Shown here in pieces: positions 1-6,054 of a stretch of DNA of 22,120 bases (position 1 is its first letter; every line of letters starts with the position of its first letter). Position numbers and translations under genes: made by a program. A model generated the notes under the pieces. It was not told where the DNA came from. It worked only from the letters and a program-made list of their open reading frames with translations, and did no database searches. Source of the DNA: JAZNQN01 sp045590195 (GTDB taxonomy: Bacteria > Bacillota > Clostridia > UMGS1883 > UMGS1540); assembly GCA_045590195.1 (NCBI GenBank), contig JAZNQN010000018.1, positions 1-22,120 of the forward strand. The letters are read 5' to 3'.

Positions 1-141
1 TTGCACCATAAAAATCTTGTTTTTGAGTGCAGAACAAGGCAAAAATTTGAGTAATCCTTGACGGATTGTGAAAATTTTTAACGCAGTTATGTGCCAAAAA
101 CATGGTTTTTAGGCGGTTAATCCCTAAGAAGCACCGCCGAA
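1..141. repeat. 141-bp inverted repeat, left copy
   Basis: Bases 1-141 are the perfect reverse complement of 21980-22120; the match stops at base 142 (A versus G). The copy holds two small hairpins: an A/T-rich one around 94-113 and GGCGGT (112-117) with ACCGCC (133-138). No convincing reading frame crosses it. A perfect repeat of exactly 141 bases at both ends is what a de Bruijn assembler with k=141 leaves where a contig stops in a dispersed repeat. The repeat is therefore probably a fragment of a longer multi-copy sequence whose identity I cannot tell. Confidence 0.9.
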
Positions 142-223
142 AGGTGTCTTTTTTTGTTTTGTTAGTAGTTTTTCAGTGGGACTTGAACCATAAGAAATTT
201 GTGATACAATACCCTCCATCCAG

Positions 224-251
224 CAAAAAAGCGGCATCCTTAGCCGCTTTT
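224..251 (-). terminator. Rho-independent terminator of the Gfo/Idh/MocA gene
   Basis: Arms AAAAGCGGC (227-235) and GCCGCTTTT (243-251) pair perfectly around a 7-nt loop. Read on the minus strand the hairpin is followed by a run of T. It lies immediately after the stop codon of the oxidoreductase gene. Confidence 0.85.
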
Positions 252-253
252 AA

Positions 254-1528
254 TTATTTAAGTCCCATTTCTTTTTCAAATTCTTTTATATCTACTATTG
301 TGCCCTCAACTCTTGATTTTTCTGCTGCAAAAGCAATAATATGATTTTTAACAGAAATATCAATTGTACTGAGCTGGCCTGTAACAACATCGTTAGCAAC
401 ATAATCGTAAAGAGAATTTACAATTCCAACATCGCCGCCGCCGTGACCGCTTGTTCCCTCTTTCGAATCGTTTGGTGCAACTTCAACCAAAACTCTTTCT
501 TTTGTTTTAAAGCTGTAATACTCAATTGTATCCATTTCCATATCGGCGTAAATTTCGCCGTCGGTTCCCATAATTCTCATATATCTGCCGCCTTTATTGA
601 AAGCGCACATATTAAATGAAGCTATGGTACCGTCAACAAATTCAAGGTTTACAACCTGATGGTCAACAACATCGTTATCGCATTTGAATACGCATTTGCC
701 GTACTGTGTTTTTCTAAGCGCCTCGGTTACCTGCTCGTTTGTAGGATTTTTCATATTCGAAGCCGCCTCGCGGAACCATGCATTTGTTTCGTCTTCAACA
801 TAGCGCTTAATGGCATTATAATAACACTCTTCGTATACAGGACAGGTTTTGTCGCAATATTCCGGCGAACCTTCAGGGGCGTTTTCCTTTGTAAAATATG
901 TAAGCGAGCCGAAGGACTGAACTTTACTGCAATCCTGGCCAATAAGCCACTGCAGAATATCCATATCGTGGCAGGATTTCTGAAGTATCATCGAAGAGCT
1001 GCGGCCGCTGTTGCCCCAGTTGCCACGTACAAAGCTGTGGCTCTGATGAACGTTTCCAACACATTCGCTATGATGAATTGACATAATTCTTCCAACCATG
1101 CCATCGTCAACCATCTGTTTTACACGCATAAAAAACGGGCTGTAACGAAGAACGTGGCAAACTAAAATTTTAGTGCCTTTTTCTTTAGCTGCGTTTGCAA
1201 TTTCAATACATTCCTTGCAGTCGTTTGAAGCAGGTTTTTCAAGGAGCAAATCATAACCCATTTCAATTGCCTTGAGGGCCGGGCCACAATGAAGCTGGTC
1301 CATAGTTGAAATAACTACAACATCTGCAAATTTTGGTTTTTCAAACACACGTTCCCATGTATCAAAACAGTTTTCTTCTAAAACGCCGTGTTTTTCTTTT
1401 ATATAATTTCTGCGGCTTTCCTTTGGCTCTGCAACGCCAACTATCTGATATTTATCGCCAAACATACGGTCTGTATAAGTGCCGCCTCGGCTTCCTGCGC
1501 CAATTAATACAACCTTAAGCTTTTTCAT
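254..1528 (-). CDS. Gfo/Idh/MocA family NAD(P)-dependent oxidoreductase
   Basis: A 424-residue protein of the glucose-fructose oxidoreductase / inositol dehydrogenase / MocA family, which oxidises or reduces sugars and cyclitols with a tightly held NAD(P). The N-terminal Rossmann fold shows GAGSRG at residues 10-15, the family EKP motif at 97-99 (catalytic Lys98) and a catalytic-type HDMD at 187-190. An unusual cysteine group (C225, C229, C235, C279, C283) sits in the C-terminal half; some family members carry a similar cluster, and metal binding there is only a guess. The ATG start has an AAAGGGG ribosome site 9 nt upstream. It is divergent from an AraC regulator, so a regulator-target pair is likely. 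The substrate cannot be told from sequence. Confidence 0.92.
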   Translation of the reverse strand: MKKLKVVLIGAGSRGGTYTDRMFGDKYQIVGVAEPKESRRNYIKEKHGVLEENCFDTWERVFEKPKFADVVVISTMDQLHCGPALKAIEMGYDLLLEKPASNDCKECIEIANAAKEKGTKILVCHVLRYSPFFMRVKQMVDDGMVGRIMSIHHSECVGNVHQSHSFVRGNWGNSGRSSSMILQKSCHDMDILQWLIGQDCSKVQSFGSLTYFTKENAPEGSPEYCDKTCPVYEECYYNAIKRYVEDETNAWFREAASNMKNPTNEQVTEALRKTQYGKCVFKCDNDVVDHQVVNLEFVDGTIASFNMCAFNKGGRYMRIMGTDGEIYADMEMDTIEYYSFKTKERVLVEVAPNDSKEGTSGHGGGDVGIVNSLYDYVANDVVTGQLSTIDISVKNHIIAFAAEKSRVEGTIVDIKEFEKEMGLK

Positions 1529-1567
1529 TATAAAATCCCCTTTACAAATTTAAAAGTCTATGCTATT

Positions 1568-1596
1568 ATTATACTGTTCATTTTTATGTATGTAAA
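1568..1596 (-). promoter_or_regulatory. Promoter of the Gfo/Idh/MocA gene
   Basis: Minus-strand TTTACA (1591-1596), a 17-nt spacer and TATAAT (1568-1573) form a good sigma-A promoter about 40 nt before the oxidoreductase start. I see no equally good promoter for the divergent AraC gene in this gap. Confidence 0.7.
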
Positions 1597-1645
1597 TGTA
1601 AAATTCGACATATTTTATGTAATTTTAGCCCCAAAGGAGATAATT

Positions 1646-2485
1646 ATGGACTGGAAACCATATGCCGTTGAAAACGCTATAGGTATAACCGAAATGTTTT
1701 CTTTCTTTACTTATAACTATAAAAGCAGTTACAAATACGCAGGCGAAACCCATAACTTCTGGGAATGTGTTTATGTTCTCAAAGGGTCAATCTGCGTTTC
1801 TGCCGATGAAAGAATTTATAATTTGTCCCAAGGCGAAATGATTTTTCATAAACCTTATGAATTTCATAAATTTCATATTACCGACAAAAGCGGTGCAACA
1901 CTGTTGATATTTTCATTTTCTGCCACAGGCAGTTTATGTTCTTTTTTTGAAAACAAGGTTTTTTCTTTAAACGGGCAACAACGTGAAATGCTTGAAGAGC
2001 TTATTGCATTTGCCAAAAAAACAGCTCCACGTAATGACGATTCCTACAAAATGTATCTTCATGAATTTAAAAAATCAAAAACATATTCACAAAATGTAAC
2101 AATATCAATTTGCCGCCTTTTCCTGTCTCTCTTTGAAAATGGTAACACCCTTTCTTCATACAAATCGGATGATGCACAGGTTTTTGAAAAAACTATTAAG
2201 TATATGCGCAGTAAAATTTACGAAAATCCTGCTGTTGATGAATTTGCTCAAAATGCCAATATAAGCGTTTCGGGCCTTAAACGAATTTTTCAGCGCTATA
2301 CCGGAATAGGAATTCATAAATACTTTTTAAAAATCAAGCTTCAGGAAGCGGCTTTTCTTATAGGCGCAGGCTTTTCTGTTACAGAAACCGCCGAGAAGCT
2401 TTCGTTCAGCAGTCAGGGCTATTTTACAAAATCTTTTAAAAGAGAGCTTGGCTACCTGCCTTCGGAAATTAAAAATAATAGTTAA
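1646..2485 (+). CDS. AraC family transcriptional regulator with N-terminal cupin
   Basis: A 279-residue regulator. Residues about 35-80 form a cupin-type ligand pocket (NFWECVYVLKGS, then FHKPYEFHKF), the arrangement used by AraC proteins that sense sugars. The last 100 residues are the double helix-turn-helix DNA-binding domain (NISVSGLKRIFQRYTG, then FSSQGYFTKSFKRELGYLP). The start is the ATG at 1646, 6 nt after AAAGGAG; a longer in-frame version from 1586 has no ribosome site. It is divergent from the Gfo/Idh/MocA dehydrogenase, which it probably activates in response to a sugar or cyclitol. The stop codon lies inside the left arm of a strong terminator. Confidence 0.9.
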   Translation: MDWKPYAVENAIGITEMFSFFTYNYKSSYKYAGETHNFWECVYVLKGSICVSADERIYNLSQGEMIFHKPYEFHKFHITDKSGATLLIFSFSATGSLCSFFENKVFSLNGQQREMLEELIAFAKKTAPRNDDSYKMYLHEFKKSKTYSQNVTISICRLFLSLFENGNTLSSYKSDDAQVFEKTIKYMRSKIYENPAVDEFAQNANISVSGLKRIFQRYTGIGIHKYFLKIKLQEAAFLIGAGFSVTETAEKLSFSSQGYFTKSFKRELGYLPSEIKNNS

Positions 2486-2516
2486 AAAAGAACACCGCGT
2501 GGTGTTCTTTTTTAAC
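2481..2516. terminator. Terminator of the AraC gene, left border of hairpin array 1
   Basis: A perfect 16-bp stem, 2481-2496 with 2501-2516, closes a GCGT loop; the core is GAACACC/GGTGTTC flanked by six A and six T. It overlaps the AraC stop codon and can work in both directions. Confidence 0.9.
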
Positions 2517-2555
2517 TATGGAAGAGCCGAATGGTTTAGATGCCACTTTGTTTCA

Positions 2556-2727
2556 GTGAAATATCAACTTCGTTGATGTGAAATAACTTCTGTAGGAATT
2601 GTGAAATAGAAAACTATCATTTTCTGTGAAATGAAATAAATCCACACGCCGCAAGGCGTATTTCACATTGCGAAGCAATATTTTACGTGCGAAGCACATT
2701 TCACAAATCCTGAAAGGATTTATTTCG
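2556..2727. repeat. Symmetric hairpin array 1 (GTGAAAT linkers)
   Basis: Four direct copies of GTGAAAT (2556-2562, 2578-2584, 2601-2607, 2626-2632) are followed by inverted copies ATTTCAC (2660-2666), ATTTTAC (2680-2686), ATTTCAC (2698-2704) and a degraded ATTTCG (2722-2727). A different short hairpin fills each gap: ATCAAC/GTTGAT, an imperfect AACTTC/GAATT, AGAAAA/TTTTCT, central ACGCC/GGCGT, ATTGC/GCAAT, GTGC/GCAC and AAATCC/GGATTT. Three hairpins thus lie on each side of a central one. The direct linkers can pair with the inverted ones to give a stacked cruciform. GAAATAAATCC (2633-2643) can also pair with GGATTTATTTC (2716-2726). No coding capacity is seen. I do not recognise the class. 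Confidence 0.85.
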
Positions 2728-2730
2728 TTG

Positions 2731-2760
2731 AAAAAAGCACTTCCGAAGAAGTGCTTTTTT
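2731..2760. terminator. Terminator of the barstar/barnase operon, right border of array 1
   Basis: A perfect 13-bp stem, 2731-2743 with 2748-2760, has core GCACTTC/GAAGTGC around CGAA and six A and six T at its edges. It lies 29 bases past the barstar stop codon on the minus strand and is also T-tailed on the plus strand. Confidence 0.88.
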
Positions 2761-2789
2761 CTGGCTTTCATGTACAAAATAGATGCAAC

Positions 2790-3119
2790 TCATGAAATAA
2801 GTTCAAACAATACATTAGGGGTTTCTTCATGTACATCATCAAAAATTTCAAGCATAGTTTTACAATATTCCCTTAAATCATCAGGCAATGAAAAAAAACC
2901 ATATATATTAACCTTAAAGTCTCCTCTTTGATTAAAAAGTCCCTGCAAGCAATCCCATAGCGCATCCCAATTTTCACCATAATATTCAGGCAAGCCAAAT
3001 TTTGTTTTCAATATCAAATGTATTTCACCTAAATATTTGCAACCTGTAAAATCTAATGTAATTGGATTTTCTTTTATTGGTTTAAATGCATACCGTTTTA
3101 TGTGTTCTTCGTAATTCAT
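2790..3119 (-). CDS. Barstar family ribonuclease inhibitor (immunity protein/antitoxin)
   Basis: A 109-residue intracellular inhibitor of barnase. The family signature LPEYYGENWDALWD (residues 43-56) is almost identical to that of Bacillus barstar; Tyr46, Asp52, Trp55 and Asp56 correspond to barstar Tyr29, Asp35, Trp38 and Asp39, which plug the barnase active site. It lies 11 nt behind the barnase gene. Its ribosome site (AAGGAGGG) overlaps the toxin stop codon, so translation is probably coupled. The pair keeps its interaction residues on both sides, suggesting a functional toxin-inhibitor couple. The order, toxin first and inhibitor second, is typical of polymorphic-toxin/immunity cassettes rather than of classical toxin-antitoxin operons. 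Confidence 0.95.
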   Translation of the reverse strand: MNYEEHIKRYAFKPIKENPITLDFTGCKYLGEIHLILKTKFGLPEYYGENWDALWDCLQGLFNQRGDFKVNIYGFFSLPDDLREYCKTMLEIFDDVHEETPNVLFELIS

Positions 3120-3130
3120 AGAATCCCTCC

Positions 3131-3640
3131 TTATTCAATTTCGACAAAAGTATGATAATGGTCATAAGTTACAAAAATCAATCCGTCATTTGAAAACAAT
3201 ATTCTCTCTGTTCCCCTATAACCTACCTCGTAATTTATATCTGCTTCGTACCATATTCTGCCTGGAGCAGATGGTAAATGTCCATCTCTATTTTCATAAA
3301 ACCCCTTAAAAAGCATTTTATTTGGTGCAACTCTTGATAAATTTCCCAAATATGACTTATACCCAAGTTGCTCAGCAACTTCTTTTGATATGTAATAACT
3401 TGGTAGTTTTCCATAGAGTTTCAAATGTAAGTCTGCTCCCTCTATTCCATCATTTGTTGCAGTTCCAGCAAGCAAAACTCTAAGTCTTTCAATTTCACAT
3501 CTACAATTTGGATGAAGCGGTGGTTCGGGATATACAAATTCATTTATTTCGTATATTTTACCATGATTCTTACGACAATTCAAGCAAATTTTAAAATCAA
3601 GAATCGCCTTCCACATTTTCCATTTTGAACTATATCTCAT
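3131..3640 (-). CDS. Barnase-type RNase toxin with phage-head (MuF/SPP1 gp7-like) N-terminus
   Basis: A 169-residue protein in two parts. Residues 79-169 match Bacillus barnase closely. Lys86, Arg128, Glu132, Arg142, Arg146 and His161 line up with barnase Lys27, Arg59, Glu73, Arg83, Arg87 and His102, so the RNA-cleaving site looks complete. Residues 16-50 carry CLNC, H26 and HPNCRC, the Cys/His-rich end found in phage minor head proteins of the MuF/SPP1 gp7 type, which are known to bear C-terminal toxins. There is no signal peptide, unlike secreted barnase, and the head-protein body is missing. I chose the ATG at 3640 because GGAGGTG precedes it; the frame opens at 3676 but lacks a ribosome site. 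Barstar follows directly. Confidence 0.92.
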   Translation of the reverse strand: MRYSSKWKMWKAILDFKICLNCRKNHGKIYEINEFVYPEPPLHPNCRCEIERLRVLLAGTATNDGIEGADLHLKLYGKLPSYYISKEVAEQLGYKSYLGNLSRVAPNKMLFKGFYENRDGHLPSAPGRIWYEADINYEVGYRGTERILFSNDGLIFVTYDHYHTFVEIE

Positions 3641-3658
3641 TTTTTCACCTCCATTCTT

Positions 3659-3734
3659 GCATAAAATATTTATCATTATAAATTATAGCATATATTTTTA
3701 ATCTTGTCAATGGTTTTTGATAAATATTTTATGC
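3659..3734. promoter_or_regulatory. Paired 17-bp inverted operator between toxin and XRE genes
   Basis: GCATAAAATATTTATCA (3659-3675) recurs as its exact reverse complement at 3718-3734. The first copy covers the expected transcription start of the toxin gene; the second abuts the -35 box of the XRE gene. Each copy is itself nearly palindromic (core AAATATTT). This is the layout expected if the XRE protein represses both genes. Confidence 0.75.
3682..3710 (-). promoter_or_regulatory. Promoter of the barnase/barstar operon
   Basis: Minus-strand TTGACA (3705-3710), a 17-nt spacer and TATAAT (3682-3687): both boxes match the consensus exactly, so tight repression is to be expected. The two copies of the inverted operator flank it. 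Confidence 0.85.
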
Positions 3735-3763
3735 TTGATTTTTTATTCAATAAATGATATAAT
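3735..3763 (+). promoter_or_regulatory. Promoter of the XRE regulator
   Basis: TTGATT (3735-3740), a 17-nt spacer and TATAAT (3758-3763). The right operator copy ends at 3734, touching the -35 box, which suggests autoregulation. Confidence 0.8.
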
Positions 3764-3784
3764 CATATAAGAGGTGATTTACTA

Positions 3785-4399
3785 ATGAATGATACAGTCA
3801 AAGAACGTTTACGCAGTTTAAGAGAAGAACAAAATATTTCGCAAGAAAAACTTGCTGCCGAGCTGGGAGTTACCAGAATGACAATTGCAGGATATGAGCT
3901 TGGGAAACGCCCCCCTGACAGCATATTTATATCCAAGGCTTGTCAATTTTTCAACTGTACTCCAGATTATATTTTTGGAATCAGTCCTTTCAAAAACAAT
4001 GAACATTATACCCAATGGATTACTTCATCAAATACGCTTGAATTAGGACTCAACATGTTGCCTGAAAAATATAAAAACGAGTTGATTTCAGCAATAAATT
4101 GGTTGCTGCAAGATAACTTTGCAGTAAATCAACTTACTTCTGATAAAAATTATATGATTGATAAATTTATAAACATAATTATAGAGTTCACTGACCTTTT
4201 TCGCACCTTTTCAGATACCGTAAATAATTCTGATTTAGAACAAGGTATCGAGGAAAATGATGTATTTAAATTTTATAAAAAAATGGAAGCAAGCAAAAAG
4301 GAACTCATTAATATCATTGATAACTCCTCCTCCGATTTGTTTGGTTTCTTAATCCGCCATTCCTCTTCGGAAGTTCTTAAAAATAAAAACAGAGACTAA
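3785..4399 (+). CDS. XRE family helix-turn-helix regulator
   Basis: A 204-residue protein with a Cro/C1-type DNA-binding domain at residues 8-64 (LRSLREEQNISQEKLAAEL, then VTRMTIAGYELGKRPPD and a CTPDYIFG ending typical of phage-repressor-like XRE proteins). The remaining 140 residues are mostly helical and acidic and match no family I know; they may be for dimerisation or signal sensing. The ribosome site AGAGGTG precedes the ATG. It is divergent from the barnase/barstar operon and is the obvious candidate repressor of the toxin operon through the paired operator at 3659-3734. Such repressors often come with prophage-derived modules, in keeping with the phage-type N-terminus of the toxin. 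Confidence 0.9.
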   Translation: MNDTVKERLRSLREEQNISQEKLAAELGVTRMTIAGYELGKRPPDSIFISKACQFFNCTPDYIFGISPFKNNEHYTQWITSSNTLELGLNMLPEKYKNELISAINWLLQDNFAVNQLTSDKNYMIDKFINIIIEFTDLFRTFSDTVNNSDLEQGIEENDVFKFYKKMEASKKELINIIDNSSSDLFGFLIRHSSSEVLKNKNRD

Positions 4400-4406
4400 T
4401 TTTCTC

Positions 4407-4453
4407 AAAAATAAAAGCAATTAGTTTTTAAAAATTGTTTGCTTTTATTTTTT
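4407..4453 (+). terminator. Terminator of the XRE gene
   Basis: A perfect 14-bp stem (4407-4420 with 4439-4452) and a T tract begin 7 nt after the stop codon. The inserted element starts directly behind it at 4454. Confidence 0.85.
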
Positions 4454-4481
4454 TGTCTATTTCGTAATTTTATGATACAAT
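4453..4481 (+). promoter_or_regulatory. Transposase promoter across the left end of the IS
   Basis: TTGTCT (4453-4458), a 17-nt spacer and TACAAT (4476-4481). The first T of the -35 box lies in flanking DNA and the rest in the left end of the element, so part of the promoter depends on the insertion site. Confidence 0.6.
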
Positions 4482-5807
4482 AGAAACCATTTTAACTTTA
4501 AAGGAGGTTTCTATTATGAAACGATATTACACACAAGAAAAACGAGATGGTGTAGTCAGTATGCACTTAAACGGAGAAAGCATTATGTCAATTCATCAAT
4601 CAACCGGAATTGCGAGAATTACCATTTATAATTGGATTAACAGTCGCAATTCTGATGATAGCAGTAACAAGCCGTTAAACAAAGGCGACTATAACAAACT
4701 TAAAATGCATTGTGAAAAGCTTGAGAACATAATTCAAATTCTCAAAACCTGCGGCTGCACTGTTGATGCGCCACTTCATCAGAGGTATGAAATCATTAAA
4801 GAGTTTTCATCAGTGTACAGCATAACCACATTATGCGAGGCATTGAGTGTGGCAAAAGGAAGTTACTACAATCACATTCTACGAAACAAAAATGACAACA
4901 CATTAGCCGCACAAAGGATTAAAGAATTAACCCCCATTGTAGAGGAAATTTATAACGAAAGTAAGCAAACCTTTGGTTCTGGCAAAGTCGCTGCAATAAT
5001 GAATGACAGAGGCTATAAAACAACAGAGAAAACTGTCGCCAAAATAATGCACGAAAATGGTTGGTTTAGTATTAAATCAAGTTCCAAAACTATATATCTT
5101 CAAAACCAAGAGCGCAGACAGAACATTCTGAATCAGCAATTCAATCCTCAAGCACCTAACGAAGTTTGGGTTAGTGATGTTACTTATTTCAAGTTAAAGG
5201 ATAAAACATATTATATTTGTGTTATATTAGACCTATATGCAAGGAAAATAATTTCACTTACTGTATCAAAACGAAATTCCACATGGTTGACGAAAACAAG
5301 TTTAATTAACGCATACGAAGAAAGAAAACCGGATCCTTCAAAACTGTTATTTCATAGTGACCAAGGAAAAAATTATACTGCAAAAGCTTTCAGAACTTCT
5401 CTCCTTTCATTCGGTATTCAACAATCATTTTCAAGGAGAGCCGTTCCCTACGACAATTCCGTCTGTGAATCGTTTTTCAAAACTTTAAAACAAGAAGAAT
5501 TATATAGGACAAATTATAAATCTGAAGAGCATTTACGGAAGGCTTTGTCCGATTATGTAGTGTTCTATAATGACAAGAGACCGCACACTTTTTTGAGGTA
5601 TCGTACACCAAATAAAGCAGAGGCTGATTTTTATCACTATTTAAGACAAAAAGAAAAAGTTTCAATCGAACAAGAGTAGTTCGTTAGAAACTTTTTTCAC
5701 AATCCAATTCAATTTTTAACCTAAAATGGTTTTAGTGTAGCATTAACATCTTTAAAGTAAAATGCTTCTAAAGCCTTTATTTGTGCTGGATAAAATGAAA
5801 ACAGACA
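4454..5807 (+). mobile_element. IS3-family insertion sequence, about 1354 bp
   Basis: The element has the IS3-type termini TG...CA. The left end (4454-4504) starts TGTCTATTTCGTAATTTTAT; the right end read inward (5807 back to 5750) starts TGTCTGTTTTCATTTTAT. Both continue to a second shared block TAGAA(g)C..CATTTT(A)ACTTTAAAG, so the inverted ends are imperfect but extend about 50 bases. The single transposase gene fills the middle. Flanking triplets TTT and CCT do not form a target duplication. The right end overlaps the likely terminator of the tRNA gene. I set the ends by eye from the inverted-repeat match. Confidence 0.7.
4516..5679 (+). CDS. IS3-family transposase, OrfA and OrfB in one frame
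   Basis: A 387-residue DDE transposase. Residues 1-48 form the OrfA-type helix-turn-helix (SIHQSTGIARITIYNWI), about 55-78 a short coiled coil, and 90-195 the OrfB N-terminal HTH_21 region (VAAIMNDRGYKTTEKTVAKI). Residues 205-375 form the integrase core with D221, D282 and E318; 35 residues separate the last two, the DD(35)E spacing of IS3. Most IS3 elements make OrfAB by a -1 frameshift; here both parts are already fused in one open frame. A strong AAAGGAGG site precedes the ATG. All three catalytic residues and the PYDNSVCESFFKTLK stretch are intact, so it looks active. Confidence 0.95.
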   Translation: MKRYYTQEKRDGVVSMHLNGESIMSIHQSTGIARITIYNWINSRNSDDSSNKPLNKGDYNKLKMHCEKLENIIQILKTCGCTVDAPLHQRYEIIKEFSSVYSITTLCEALSVAKGSYYNHILRNKNDNTLAAQRIKELTPIVEEIYNESKQTFGSGKVAAIMNDRGYKTTEKTVAKIMHENGWFSIKSSSKTIYLQNQERRQNILNQQFNPQAPNEVWVSDVTYFKLKDKTYYICVILDLYARKIISLTVSKRNSTWLTKTSLINAYEERKPDPSKLLFHSDQGKNYTAKAFRTSLLSFGIQQSFSRRAVPYDNSVCESFFKTLKQEELYRTNYKSEEHLRKALSDYVVFYNDKRPHTFLRYRTPNKAEADFYHYLRQKEKVSIEQE

Positions 5808-5849
5808 CCTTATATCGAACATTCATAGTTCAAATTAGGGTGTCTGTTT
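5799..5849 (-). terminator. Probable terminator of tRNA-fMet
   Basis: An 11-bp stem, AAACAGACACC (5799-5809) with GGTGTCTGTTT (5839-5849), has a 29-nt loop and begins 4 nt past the tRNA 3' end on the minus strand. Its distal arm coincides with the right end of the IS (TGTCTGTTTTC), so the element may have supplied or mimicked part of the hairpin. Confidence 0.5.
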
Positions 5850-5852
5850 ATT

Positions 5853-5929
<77 letters not shown>

Positions 5930-5962
5930 ATATTTAATTTGTTTGTCCCTTAAGACTTATAT

Positions 5963-5991
5963 AGTATAACATACTTTTTTTGTTTTGTAAA
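5963..5991 (-). promoter_or_regulatory. Promoter of tRNA-fMet
   Basis: Minus-strand TTTACA (5986-5991), a 17-nt spacer and TATACT (5963-5968), the latter extended by an upstream TG. It lies about 34 nt before the tRNA 5' end. Confidence 0.75.
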
Positions 5992-6054
5992 GTGTTTTTT
6001 GAAAAAAATTTCATTTACAGTATATTATATTACAAAAAACAAAATAAATACCAA

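Noticed and set aside
180..200. tRNA fragment, because the minus strand reads GGTTCAAGTCCC like a T-loop.
   Set aside because: The flanking bases do not form a T-stem beyond two pairs and no acceptor or anticodon arm is present.
2556..2727. CRISPR array.
   Set aside because: Repeats are only 7 nt, change orientation half-way, and the spacers are palindromes; no cas genes are nearby.
3641..3676. A longer barnase start at 3676.
   Set aside because: It lies at the expected transcript start inside the operator copy and has no ribosome site, whereas 3640 has GGAGGTG.
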